DNA of 64,000 bases from Amycolatopsis tucumanensis (GTDB taxonomy: Bacteria; Actinomycetota; Actinomycetes; Mycobacteriales; Pseudonocardiaceae). Numbering within the stretch: position 1 is the stretch's first letter; the number at the start of each line of letters is the position of its first letter. Shown piece after piece: positions 41,129 to 48,791 of this stretch. Position numbers and translations under genes: made by a program. The notes under the pieces were generated by a model. It was not told the DNA's origin. It saw nothing but the letters and a program-made list of their open reading frames with translations, and made no database searches. Location of the stretch: NCBI RefSeq assembly GCF_021654135.1, contig NZ_JAKGSD010000027.1:1-64000 (forward strand). Direction: 5' to 3'.

Positions 41129-42661
41129 TCAGCGGGTGCTGAGCCGGGAACGGATCTCGGTCTTGAGGACCTTGCCGACGGTCGAGCGGGGCAGATCGGG
41201 CCAGATCTCGATCTGCTTGGGCGCCTTGACGCCGCCGATGCGGGCTTTGACGAACGCGGTCAGCTCGTCGAGGTCGATCTCGGCGCCGGGCTGGAGCTGG
41301 ACCACCGCGGTGACCCGTTCGCCCCACTTCTCGTCGGGCAGGCCGACCACGGCGCAGTCGCGCACGGCGTCGTGGGCCATCAGCGCCTGCTCGACCTCGG
41401 CGGAGTAGACGTTGAAGCCGCCGGTGATGACCATGTCCTTGGCGCGGTCGACGATGTGCAGGTAGCCGTCCGCGTCGAGGTAGCCGATGTCGCCGGTGTG
41501 GTGCCAGCCGTGGGCGGAGACCTCCGCGGTCGCGTCCGGGTTGCGGTAGTAGCCGGCCATCACCAGTGAGCCGCGGACGCAGATCTCGCCCCGCTCGCCG
41601 CGTGGCACGGGCGCGCCGTGCTGGTCGAGGATCGCGACGGTGACCAGCGGCGACGGCCTGCCCGCGGAGGACAGCCGGGCGGTGTTGATGGTGCCGTCGG
41701 CGTTGCGGTGCTCGGCGGGCGACATCGTCGAGATCATCATCGGGGCCTCGGACTGGCCGAACAGCTGCGCCATCGGCCCGATGCGGTCGAGGGCTTCGGC
41801 GAGCCGGGCCGCGGACATCGGCGCGGCGCCGTACCAGAAGCACTGCAGCGACGACAGGTCCGTCCCGTCGAGCGCCGGGTGGCCGAGGACCATGTAGATC
41901 AGCGTGGGCGGCAGGAAGGTGTGGGTGACGCGGTGGCGCTCGATGAGGTCGAGGAACCGGCCGACGTCGGGTTTGGCCATGATCACGACTTCGCCGCCGA
42001 GGGCGAGCACCGGGAAGCACAGGACGCCGGCCGCGTGGGTCAGCGGCGCCAGTGCCAGGTACACCGGGCGGCCGTCGAACGGGTAGCTCATCAGCGTGAT
42101 CGCCGACATCGCCTCCAGGTTGCGGTCGGTGAGCATCACGCCCTTGGGGCGTCCGGTGGTGCCGCCGGTGCCGACCAGCGCCACGACATCCCCGGGCGGC
42201 GCCGCTTCGGCTGACGGGTCGTCGCGGGCGGCGTCGAGCCAGGTGTCGAAGCCCGCGGCGAGGTCGTCGCCGTCGCCCAGCCGGACGAGCGTGGTCAGCT
42301 TCGGCAGGCTGGGCGCGATCGCGGCGACCAGGTCGTCGAAGGCCGGCTGGTAGATCAGCGCCGAGCAGTCGAACAGGTCGAGCAGCTCCGCGTTCTCCGC
42401 CGCCGCGTTGCGCGGGTTGATCGGGCACCACACCGCGCCGGCCCGGGCGATGCCGAACACGCAGCCGAAGGCGGTCGGATCGTTGGCCGAGAGGATGCCG
42501 ACCTTGTCCCCCGGCGCGACGCCCGAGCGGCGCAGTGCCCTGGCGACGGCGTGCGACAGGCCGGCGACCTCGCCGTAGGTCAGGGACTTCCCGTCGAGCG
42601 TCAGGCAGGGTGCGTGCGGGTCGAGGGAAGCGCCTTTGTCCAGGTAGAAGGTCAGGGACAC
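41129..42661 (-). CDS. Long-chain acyl-CoA synthetase-like AMP-forming ligase
   Basis: 510 residues from GTG 42661 (VSLTFYLDKG); an upstream in-frame GTG at 42721 is less likely. P-loop 'ALVGTGGTTGRPKGVMLT', 'FGQSEAPMMIS', 'YYRNPDATAEV', the A8 hinge 'HHTGDIGYLDADGYLHIVDR' and C-terminal Lys in 'PRSTVGKVLKTEIR'. It should activate a carboxylic acid to a CoA ester as first step of the SDR/LLM operon. Divergent from a TetR gene. Confidence 0.9.
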   Translation of the reverse strand: MSLTFYLDKGASLDPHAPCLTLDGKSLTYGEVAGLSHAVARALRRSGVAPGDKVGILSANDPTAFGCVFGIARAGAVWCPINPRNAAAENAELLDLFDCSALIYQPAFDDLVAAIAPSLPKLTTLVRLGDGDDLAAGFDTWLDAARDDPSAEAAPPGDVVALVGTGGTTGRPKGVMLTDRNLEAMSAITLMSYPFDGRPVYLALAPLTHAAGVLCFPVLALGGEVVIMAKPDVGRFLDLIERHRVTHTFLPPTLIYMVLGHPALDGTDLSSLQCFWYGAAPMSAARLAEALDRIGPMAQLFGQSEAPMMISTMSPAEHRNADGTINTARLSSAGRPSPLVTVAILDQHGAPVPRGERGEICVRGSLVMAGYYRNPDATAEVSAHGWHHTGDIGYLDADGYLHIVDRAKDMVITGGFNVYSAEVEQALMAHDAVRDCAVVGLPDEKWGERVTAVVQLQPGAEIDLDELTAFVKARIGGVKAPKQIEIWPDLPRSTVGKVLKTEIRSRLSTR

Positions 42662-42750
42662 CGTTGTCTCCGTCGGTCGCGGGGCGCGGGGAAGGGGCGG
42701 ATCGGAAGTGACGGCCACCACGTCGGCGACCTGCCAGGACTGTTTCTCAT

Positions 42751-42785
42751 CTTTGGACGCTTGTCAAGATTTCTTTGGACGGTTG
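42751..42785. promoter_or_regulatory. Direct repeat between acyl-CoA synthetase and TetR genes
   Basis: CTTTGGACG-N-TTG occurs at 42751 and 42773, a spacing of 22 bp, about two helical turns. The first copy contains the small palindrome CTTGTCAAG (42760-42768). The DNA is AT-richer than around it, as expected for the shared promoter region of the two divergent genes. Probable TetR binding region. Confidence 0.45.
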
Positions 42786-42818
42786 GTTAAGAAAACGCTC
42801 GATGGGTATCGTCGTGGC

Positions 42819-43436
42819 GTGAGCAGCTCAGCAGCCGCGCGGCGGCGACCCCGCGTCGACAAGTTCGAGGACCGTCGGCGAGAACTGGCGGACGCGGCGC
42901 TGGCGACACTGGCGGACTTCGGGTACGCGCGGACGAGCCTGCGCACGATCGCCGACAACACCGAGTTCTCGCACGGGCTGCTGCACTACTACTTCGCGGA
43001 CAAGATCGAGCTGATCACCTACTGCGTGCGGCGCTACAAGACGTCGTGCGTGCAGCGCTACGAGAACCTGCTGGCCGAGGCGTCCACCCTCGACGGCCTG
43101 GCCGCCGCCTGCGGGGACGGGCTGGCCGCGACGCTCGCCGAGGCGCCGCTGATGCACCGGCTTTGGTACGACCTGCGCACGCAGTCGATGTTCGAGGAGG
43201 CGTTCCGGGACGACGTCGCGGAGATCGACGGCAGCCTGCAGAACATGATCTGGCGGGTGGTGTGCGCGTACGCCGACCTGGGCGGCATGGAGCCGGCCTG
43301 CTCCCCCTCGCAGGCCTACGCCCTGTTCGACGGGCTGTTCCAGCAGGCGCTGCTGCGGCACCTGGCCGGTTCGGAGACCGCGCTGGAGGACCTCCGCGCG
43401 GGGGCCCGCGACCTGCTGCCACGCCTGTTCGCCTGA
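42819..43436 (+). CDS. TetR-family regulator
   Basis: 205 residues from GTG 42819 (SSSAAARRRPRVDKFEDRR). HTH: 'LADFGYARTSLRTIADNTEFSHGLLHYYFADKIELITY'. The rest is helical ligand domain. The 'RTIADNTEFSHGLLHYYF' variant is seen in regulators of fatty-acyl and aromatic acyl catabolism genes. Divergent from the ligase operon with a direct repeat between, so probably its repressor. Confidence 0.88.
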   Translation: MSSSAAARRRPRVDKFEDRRRELADAALATLADFGYARTSLRTIADNTEFSHGLLHYYFADKIELITYCVRRYKTSCVQRYENLLAEASTLDGLAAACGDGLAATLAEAPLMHRLWYDLRTQSMFEEAFRDDVAEIDGSLQNMIWRVVCAYADLGGMEPACSPSQAYALFDGLFQQALLRHLAGSETALEDLRAGARDLLPRLFA

Positions 43437-43513
43437 GCCGTCCGACAGGGGGCTGATGGAGGGGTCACCCCCACCCCTATGGTTGGTTGGCGACCAATGA
43501 GATGCCCATTTGG

Positions 43514-43783
43514 TTACCCGGCAGCGTGCCACCCGCCGGGCTGGTGCTGCGCGGTTTCGATCGAGTGGCATCGAGCGCACAGGCCTCGACCGTGCTTCGG
43601 GGCGTTCGGATCGAGTCCGCGGAGCACCAGCTCGTGACGGCCCAAGGGCCGGTGGTCTGCGTGCTTGGACCAGTCGCGCCGCACAGCGGGCAGATCGGAT
43701 GCTCGGCGAGTACCGCTTTGTGTACACAGGATGGGTGTTCGCGCAGGTGGTGCGCAATCAGGCGTGGACCATGGGCGTGTCAC
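43514..43783 (-). pseudogene. HNH endonuclease with two compensating frameshifts
   Basis: A GTG at 43783 overlaps the stop of the upstream remnant and begins 'TRPWSTP', a common start of phage-type HNH proteins. The expected middle, with 'HLREHPSCVHKAVLAEHPIC' and the zinc pair 'CPLCGATG' (codons at 43681-43692), is in another frame. The frame then returns for 'ADHRPLGRHELVLRGLDPN' and 'LCARCHSIETAQHQPGGW', the HNH core (Asp-His, Asn, Cys-x2-Cys-His). The frame returns between 43681 and 43657. Read without the shifts the protein looks complete, so small indels have broken it. Confidence 0.6.
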
Positions 43784-44112
43784 TCCGGTGGAGCGCTCAT
43801 CGCGGCCCGCGCCTTCGCGACAAATTCCTGGTCGACTGTGGCCGGCGCGAGCTGGGGGGTGCTCGCCGTCCGCGTAGTCGTTGACAGGTATGGCAGTGGC
43901 GCACGTGGCACGGCCGAAGTTGACGACCATTGCCACCTTGTCGTTGCCGACGTTCAGGATGTAGCCAGTCTTGCCTCAGTACGTGATCACGGCTGCTGCA
44001 TCGCCGGGCGTCGCTCCATCGAAAGCGGATAACAACGACTTGCCCGGGAGTAGTTCGAGGCCTGCGAGCGGACATACGTGCTCGGTTCGGTTACGCTCAC
44101 TCCTTCTTTCCC
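43780..44112 (-). pseudogene. Decayed gene of unknown family
   Basis: Reading one frame gives a protein-like string: 'LELLPGKSLLSAFDGATPG', 'DAAAVITY', then an in-frame TGA (43976-43978, probably from TGG), then 'GKTGYILNVGNDKVAMVVNF', 'GRATCATAIPVNDY'. At a run of six C the frame shifts to 'LAPATVDQEFVAKARAAM' and ends at 43780. Family unknown. It is joined to the HNH remnant by a GTGA overlap, as phage genes often are. Base composition is lower in GC than the flanks. Confidence 0.4.
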
Positions 44113-44190
44113 GTGGCGGTCGCCGGACTTGACGGTCGGTCGTTGTCGACCGTTACCGTGGAACGCTGCGTCGATACTGATTACCATACA

Positions 44191-44229
44191 TCTAGCCCCC
44201 CTTGATGTTGCAAATCAAGGGGGGCTAGA
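44191..44229. promoter_or_regulatory. Perfect 16-bp inverted repeat upstream of hicA
   Basis: TCTAGCCCCCCTTGAT (44191-44206) and ATCAAGGGGGGCTAGA (44214-44229) are perfect complements with a 7-base spacer, ending 8 bp before the HicA start. Its length suits a HicB operator; it would also fold into a very stable hairpin in RNA. A GATACT/TTACCATAC region just upstream may be the promoter. Confidence 0.65.
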
Positions 44230-44237
44230 CTATCGTC

Positions 44238-44447
44238 ATGGTCAAGGAGATGCGATACCGGGACGTCAAGCGGGCACTGCTTGACCAGGACTGCATCCAC
44301 AAGACCACGAAGGGCAGCCACGAGAAGTGGGTGTGCCCGTGCGGCCAGCACCAGGTCATCATCCCAAACCACCGGGTCGTCTCCCCAGGCGTCATCCGAG
44401 ACGCCGTCGCCAAACTCACCTGCCTGCCGAAGGGATGGTTGCAGTGA
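44238..44447 (+). CDS. hicA: HicA-family mRNA interferase toxin
   Basis: 69 residues. A double-stranded-RNA-binding-like fold with the catalytic His28 in 'KTTKGSHEKWVC' and the closing strand 'HQVIIPNHRVVSPGVIRDAV', followed by the short helix of HicA. HicA cleaves mRNA without the ribosome and stops growth until HicB binds it. Length and all key features are intact although the neighbourhood is decayed. Confidence 0.88.
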   Translation: MVKEMRYRDVKRALLDQDCIHKTTKGSHEKWVCPCGQHQVIIPNHRVVSPGVIRDAVAKLTCLPKGWLQ

Positions 44448-44887
44448 CGAAGACCTACAACGTCACCGCCAAGCGCTGGGCGCGAGGCTGGGAACTCCAC
44501 ATCGACGGTGTCGGAGTCACCCAGACCGGCACCTTGTCGGCGGCTGATGCCACAGCCCGCGAGTACATCGCTCTCGCCCTCGACATCGACGACGAGAGCT
44601 CCTTCGACGTGCACGTCGTCCCCCAGCTGGATGCGGCACTGGCCGAACAGGTGAAGAAGGCCCGCGAGCAGGTCAGGGAAGCGGAACGGCTTCAGCGTGA
44701 AGCTGCAACCCGCCAGCGCGACGTCGCCCGCAAGCTCCGCAGCGGTGGACTGTCAGGACGCGAGATCGCGAAACTGCTCGATGTGTCCGCACAACGGGTC
44801 AGCCAACTCATCGGTCGGCAGGCACCCAAGGGCGCAGTCGCCGGCTCGACCACTCGGGTCAAGAAGGCGGCTGCGCGCACCCGCTGA
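44444..44887 (+). CDS. hicB: HicB-family antitoxin with C-terminal HTH
   Basis: 147 residues from GTG 44444, overlapping the HicA stop (GTGA); ATG 44435 is an alternative. The N-terminal HicB fold is 'YNVTAKRWARGWELHIDGVGVTQTGTLSAADATAREYIALAL', then a charged coiled coil (KKAREQVREAERLQREAAT), then an HTH ('GLSGREIAKLLDVSAQRVSQLIG'). It should neutralise HicA and repress the operon through the inverted repeat upstream. Confidence 0.85.
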   Translation: MTKTYNVTAKRWARGWELHIDGVGVTQTGTLSAADATAREYIALALDIDDESSFDVHVVPQLDAALAEQVKKAREQVREAERLQREAATRQRDVARKLRSGGLSGREIAKLLDVSAQRVSQLIGRQAPKGAVAGSTTRVKKAAARTR

Positions 44888-44893
44888 TCTTCG

Positions 44894-45127
44894 TCAGTCA
44901 CCGCGCTCATCCTGTCGGATGAAGGGGGCGTGGCGGACGATGTCGCTGGTGGCCTGCAGGAGGCCCAGCTTAGTGAAGTGGTCGGTGTCCTCGGTCGAGG
45001 CGATGTGGATGCTGGAATCGCCGGTGTCCATGTTCTTGGAGCGGACGATGAGAACGGCGCCAGTGACGAACGCGCCGTCCTTCACGCTCGCCGCGGCGAT
45101 CAACTCCTTGACCTGCTCGGGTGTCAC
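44894..45127 (-). CDS. Small protein of unknown function (77 aa), phage-like setting
   Basis: 77 residues from GTG 45127, which overlaps the stop of the upstream DUF6221 remnant (GTGA). Sequence has 'TPEQVKELIAAASVKDGAFV', 'TGAVLIVRSKNMDTGDSSIH' and 'STEDTDHFTKLGLLQATSDI'. No family recognised. The coupling to the upstream frame argues that it is a genuine gene from the same imported unit. Confidence 0.5.
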   Translation of the reverse strand: MTPEQVKELIAAASVKDGAFVTGAVLIVRSKNMDTGDSSIHIASTEDTDHFTKLGLLQATSDIVRHAPFIRQDERGD

Positions 45128-45300
45128 ATGGGCGCCACTCCTCGCGGGTAGCCCGGGTGATCGGCGTGGATCGCCATGAGTGCGTTGACTGCGAACGTGA
45201 GCCCTTCGGCGTAGCCGCCTCTCTGCGTGCTCGTGCTCGTCGAGGATGCGCCGCTTGGCGTCCACCTCGGCCAGCGCACGCGCTGGGTTGAAGCGGGCGC
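45124..45300 (-). pseudogene. DUF6221 C-terminal remnant with frameshift
   Basis: One frame reads 'RFNPARALAEVDAKRRILDE' and 'HEHAE', the conserved part of actinophage/actinobacterial DUF6221. The matching end 'GGYAEGLTFAVNALMAIHAD' plus 'HPGYPRGVAPM' is in the next frame. A single-base shift within GAGAGGCGGC separates them. The N-terminal half of the family is absent and replaced by repeat DNA. Confidence 0.5.
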
Positions 45301-45560
45301 GCTGCCCGGGGCTGCCGGGCCGGGCGGGTTCACGAGCCCGGTCACGGTGTGGGCCGCGGGTCTGACCGGATCGGCACTCTCGCCCGCCGGGCGTCCCGCC
45401 GACCCGCGCCCTGCTCCCGCGCCTGTTCGCCTGAGCGCGCTGCCTGGAGCCGACCGAAGCCAGGCGGGTTCACCCAGCTCGGCCACGGTGCGGACGCTAC
45501 GGGTCCAGCCGGATCGGCACTCTCGCTCGCCGGCGTCTCGCCGACCACGCCGCGAGCAGC
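45298..45560. repeat. Two diverged copies of a 140-bp unit, gap without intact gene
   Basis: GCGGGTTCAC starts at 45324 and 45464. Each copy continues with similar words to CCGGATCGGCACTCTCGC and ends in CCGCCGACC or TCGCCGACC; each is preceded by a GCGCGCTGCC-like word. The gap 45301-45642 between the DUF6221 remnant and the hydrolase gene holds only this. Confidence 0.65.
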
Positions 45561-45642
45561 GGTCCGGCCGCGGTCGATCAGCAATAGAAGGCAGCCCCGC
45601 GGCGGTCTCGCCGCGAGGCTGCCGCGCGTCGCCGTACCGGGG

Positions 45643-46890
45643 TCAGCGCCGGGCGAGCTCGAAACGCTTGCCCAGCCAGCTCGCGATCTCCGCGGCGGCC
45701 AGCTCGTTGCCCGTGGGTTCGCCCTCGGCGATCGGGCCGCCGAAGTGCAGGCCGCGCACCACAGCGGTGCTCAGGTCCGCCGCGCCGAGCGCTCCGATCA
45801 TCCGGCGCGAATCGGCCGGGAACGCGGCCTGGTCGCCGGTGAGCTCGATGAACAGGGTCGGGACGGTCACCCCGGGCGCGCACCGGACGAAGTCGGCGTT
45901 GGAGCTGATCCCGGACCACGTCGACAGCCACGCTTCCGGAGTCGTGAGCCTGCCGAAGCCGGCCTGGCCGTAGTTGATGAGATCGGGCCGTTTGCCGAAC
46001 AGCGAGCCGTACGGGCGCTCGCTGGGATCGAGGGAGAGGTCGACGGTGCGCGGGTCAGCGTCGGTGCGGTACACAGTGATGATCCGGGGCGCCAGCGAGC
46101 GGCGGCGGTCCACGGCGCGGCCACCGGCCTTGAACGCGGCGCGCGCCTCGGCGGCACGAGCCAGGTGGTGGCGGGCGACCGCGTCGATGCGCGCGACGCG
46201 GTCGCGCTGGGCCGCCCGGTACCGCTGGAGGAACTCCTCCCCGTAGGCGGAACTGGCCGGCGGCTCGGCGAATCCGTTGGCGGGGTCGAAGGGGTCGAGC
46301 TCGGGCACGACGGACAGCGGGTCGGACTCGTCGGCGACCGACGGGTCGATGCAGGCCAGCAGGAGCCTGCCCTGCCCGGGGTGCGGGGCGAGGAAGACGA
46401 CGCCGTCGGCGAGCGGCATGGTCGCGTCGGCGAGCCGGGTGGGGCGGCCACCGGGAGTGGTGGCGATACGCGCGCCCGGTGCGAGTGCGGCCTGCTCCAG
46501 GTAGAACGCGTAGAGCGTGCCGCCGCCGGAGTGTCCAAGTAGGACGATCGAGTCGAACTCCCGCTCCCGCAGGAAGACCAGCCCCGCGGCGACGTCCAGC
46601 AACGCCTGCTCGTGCACCAGGGTCAGGTCGTTGTTGACCGAGCGGGTGTGCTGGGTCCACACCGCGGCCCCGGCGCCCAGCAGCAACGGGACGAGCGGGT
46701 GGTGGGTGACGTCCTGGCGCGGGTGCATGAGGCACACGACGGTGCGTGCGCCGGGCACCGTGGTCAGCACGCCGCGCACGGTGGCGCCGTCAGTGGTGGT
46801 CAGCTCGTGCACGGTGGTGACGGCCGAGGCCGGCCGCTCCCCCGCGGCCAGGTAGCGGCCGGCGCCGAGCCGGGAAGCGCTTTCCGTCAC
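45643..46890 (-). CDS. Alpha/beta hydrolase
   Basis: 415 residues from GTG 46890, overlapping the stop of the upstream gene. The nucleophile elbow is GHSGGG within 'DSIVLLGHSGGGTLYAFYLE', with 'VVCLMHPRQDVTHHPLVPLLL' as the oxyanion-side strand and late Asp/His candidates in 'LFIELTGDQAAFPADSRRM' and 'VVRGLHFGG'. The long insert (about 190-330) forms a lid. Possibly an esterase or C-C hydrolase acting after the VOC enzyme in the same operon. Confidence 0.85.
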   Translation of the reverse strand: MTESASRLGAGRYLAAGERPASAVTTVHELTTTDGATVRGVLTTVPGARTVVCLMHPRQDVTHHPLVPLLLGAGAAVWTQHTRSVNNDLTLVHEQALLDVAAGLVFLREREFDSIVLLGHSGGGTLYAFYLEQAALAPGARIATTPGGRPTRLADATMPLADGVVFLAPHPGQGRLLLACIDPSVADESDPLSVVPELDPFDPANGFAEPPASSAYGEEFLQRYRAAQRDRVARIDAVARHHLARAAEARAAFKAGGRAVDRRRSLAPRIITVYRTDADPRTVDLSLDPSERPYGSLFGKRPDLINYGQAGFGRLTTPEAWLSTWSGISSNADFVRCAPGVTVPTLFIELTGDQAAFPADSRRMIGALGAADLSTAVVRGLHFGGPIAEGEPTGNELAAAEIASWLGKRFELARR

Positions 46891-47135
46891 GCCGGCTCCA
46901 CCCGCAGCGCGTCCTTGTCGTGCTGGGTGATGCGGCTGTCACGGGCGACCCCGCCGACGGCGGAGTACCAGACCGCGTGGCGGCAGCCGGTGGCCCGGCG
47001 GTCGACCACGATCGCGCCCGCCGCGCTGATCTCGAAGTAGGGCCCGATCCGGCCGACGGTCACCGCCGGGTCCTCGGCGGCGACCTTCGCCACCGGCGTG
47101 TTCTCCGGGACGTCGAGGATGTAGAGCGTCGTCAT
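46887..47135 (-). CDS. Small protein of VOC-hydrolase operon, unknown function (82 aa)
   Basis: 82 residues: 'TLYILDVPENTPVAKVAAED', 'VTVGRIGPYFEISAAGAIVV' and 'RHAVWYSAVGGVARD'. No family recognised. It overlaps both neighbours by 4 bp, so it is made in step with the VOC enzyme and hydrolase and is probably a subunit or dedicated small enzyme. Mostly beta strands. Confidence 0.65.
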   Translation of the reverse strand: MTTLYILDVPENTPVAKVAAEDPAVTVGRIGPYFEISAAGAIVVDRRATGCRHAVWYSAVGGVARDSRITQHDKDALRVEPA

Positions 47136-47773
47136 CGGCCGCTCTCCTGCGCGAGTTCCCAGTCCGCGGCCCGCTCGACGATGAGTTCCGCCTTGCGCGC
47201 CAGCAGCTTGCCGAAGGTCGGCTCGGGCTCGCTCACCACGTCGATCAACGCGTCGATGGTGAGGTTCGCGTCCAGGTCCTCCTGCGGCGTCACCGGCCGC
47301 ATGGCGCGGGTGATCTCGAACATGTAGCCGTTCGGGTCGTGGGTGTAGATCGACTCGATCGTCTCGTGCTGGATCTGCATCTCCACCGGCCAGTCGCTGG
47401 CGTCCAGGCGCCGCCGGTACTCCAGCAGGTCCTCCTCGTCGTCGACGTGGATCGCCAGGTGGCGGGACCGGACGAAGAACTCCGGCACGTCGGCGCCGAA
47501 CCGGGCGTAGACGTCGCCCTTCGCGCCCGGCTCGCCGCCGATCTCGTGGCCGGTGCCGAAGTAGTAGAAGAACGCGATGCGGTCGTCGTTGCCGATGTCG
47601 AAGAAGAAGTGGATGAAGTCCGGGTGGTCCTCCGGGCCCCAGCCCGCCGCGCAGATGGAATGCACGACCGGGAAGCCCAGGACGTCCCGGTAGAACCGCA
47701 CCGTCGCGGCCGGGTCGAACGTCGGGAACGCGACGTGGTCGACCCCCCGCACGCGATGGTCCAGCTCCGTCAT
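47132..47773 (-). CDS. VOC-family protein, possible extradiol dioxygenase
   Basis: 213 residues, AGGAGG seven bases before ATG 47773. The 2-His-1-Glu site of VOC enzymes is visible: His13 ('VDHVAF'), His105 ('RHLAIHV') and Glu153 ('GYMFEIT'). Single beta-alpha-beta-beta-beta pair plus a 55-residue helical tail. It could be a ring-cleaving dioxygenase or a glyoxalase/isomerase type. First gene of a three-gene operon. Confidence 0.82.
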   Translation of the reverse strand: MTELDHRVRGVDHVAFPTFDPAATVRFYRDVLGFPVVHSICAAGWGPEDHPDFIHFFFDIGNDDRIAFFYYFGTGHEIGGEPGAKGDVYARFGADVPEFFVRSRHLAIHVDDEEDLLEYRRRLDASDWPVEMQIQHETIESIYTHDPNGYMFEITRAMRPVTPQEDLDANLTIDALIDVVSEPEPTFGKLLARKAELIVERAADWELAQESGR

Positions 47774-47814
47774 GGCCAGCCTCCTGCCTGAGTGGAATGC
47801 GTCTTACCGCACCG

Positions 47815-47853
47815 ACGTTACGCCTCCGTTGACGAATGAGTCAACAGTTTGAC
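47815..47853 (-). promoter_or_regulatory. Promoter and operator of VOC operon
   Basis: Leftward -35 TTGACT (47844-47839) and -10 TAACGT (47820-47815), 18 bp apart. The -35 lies inside the palindrome GTTGAC (47828-47833)/GTCAAC (47840-47845), and GTCAA/TTGAC (47840-47844, 47849-47853) add a second symmetric pair. A repressor bound here would block the promoter; the adjacent TetR is the likely one. Confidence 0.55.
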
Positions 47854-47891
47854 TGATGCGAAGAACAGAGGCGGGACGCGGACATGACGAA

Positions 47892-47917
47892 GCCGGCCGG
47901 AGCAGCGTCCGGCCGGC
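47892..47917 (-). terminator. Terminator of TetR gene
   Basis: GCCGGCCGG (47892-47900) and CCGGCCGGC (47909-47917), perfect 9-bp arms with an 8-nt loop, between the TetR gene end (47975) and the VOC promoter. Confidence 0.6.
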
Positions 47918-47974
47918 CAACGGCATTGCAAGACGGAGCGCACCCGTCACAGCGGCGACGGCCGCGCGCGGGAG

Positions 47975-48754
47975 TCAGCCCTTGAGGAGGCGTTCCAGGT
48001 GGTCGAGGTCCTGGCGGAGCATCTTCAGCGCGGCCTCGGGCCCCTCGCCGTCGAGGGTGTGGTGGTCGGGGCGCCGCAGTGCGGCGAGCGCCATCTCGGC
48101 GAGCTGCTCGGTCACGGCCTCGACGTCGTCGCGGCCATCGGGGTGGAACCACCAGGCCACCCAGTTGCACATGCCCAGCACGCCCAGCGCGGCGACGCGG
48201 GCGTCGACCGGCCGGAACTGCCCGGCCCGGATCCCGTCCTCGACGACCTCGGCGATCGTCTTCAGCACGGCGCGGCGGCTGTCGTCGTAGGCCACGGTCA
48301 GTTCGTCCGGGAGCTCGGCCTCCGAGCGGATGAGCAGCCGGAACCGCGCCGGCTGCGTCGCACGGCGGCGCACGATGATCTCGACCAGGGCGCGGAGCTG
48401 GCCTGCCGGGTCGAGGTCGGTGTGCGCGACCAGTTCCTTGAGCTCGTTCATCGGGCCGTCGGTGACTTCCGTGACCAGCTTGGCGAGCAGTTCGTCCTTG
48501 CTCTTGACGTAGTAGTAGAGGGCCGGACGGGTGATGCCGATCGCGTCCGCGATGTCCTGCAGGCTCGTTCCGGCGAACCCGCGCTCGGCGAAGAGCCGGG
48601 TGGCCTGTTCGTACATCTCGTTCTCGACGAGCTCGCGGCGGGCGGTGCTGGCGCGTGCCGGCTTGCCGCTGTCCGCCGCGCCGTCGCGCCGGGCCCGCGA
48701 GGATGACGACTCGGCCTTCCGCCGCGCGGGCGTTCGCCGCGAACCACTGGTCAT
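47975..48754 (-). CDS. TetR-family regulator with basic N-terminal extension
   Basis: 259 residues from ATG 48754. About 40 basic, Ser/Ala-rich residues precede the HTH ('GFAGTSLQDIADAIGITRPALYYYV', 'KSKDELLAKLV'). The helical ligand domain follows to the end. The HTH variant resembles KstR2/FadR-type regulators of acyl-CoA catabolism. A TACAAT -10 (48767-48762) seven bases before ATG makes leaderless translation likely. Upstream of the VOC operon and downstream of the aryl-AMP ligase operon, it could control both. Confidence 0.87.
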   Translation of the reverse strand: MTSGSRRTPARRKAESSSSRARRDGAADSGKPARASTARRELVENEMYEQATRLFAERGFAGTSLQDIADAIGITRPALYYYVKSKDELLAKLVTEVTDGPMNELKELVAHTDLDPAGQLRALVEIIVRRRATQPARFRLLIRSEAELPDELTVAYDDSRRAVLKTIAEVVEDGIRAGQFRPVDARVAALGVLGMCNWVAWWFHPDGRDDVEAVTEQLAEMALAALRRPDHHTLDGEGPEAALKMLRQDLDHLERLLKG

Positions 48755-48791
48755 GGCGGCCATTGTAGGGGAGCCGGGCCGGGCGCCGGGT

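Noticed and set aside
43458..43477. GGAGGGGTCACCCCCACCCC as a third copy of the XRE/SDR motif
   Set aside because: It needs a 3-bp deletion to align and lies after a TetR stop, next to the decayed island; G/C-rich words of this sort can arise by chance.
43483..43497. TTGGT-N5-ACCAA inverted repeat
   Set aside because: Short arms and no promoter or intact gene beside it.
44191..44229. Inverted repeat as an intrinsic terminator or CRISPR-like repeat
   Set aside because: It is single, directly upstream of hicA, and has no U tract; an operator is the simpler reading.
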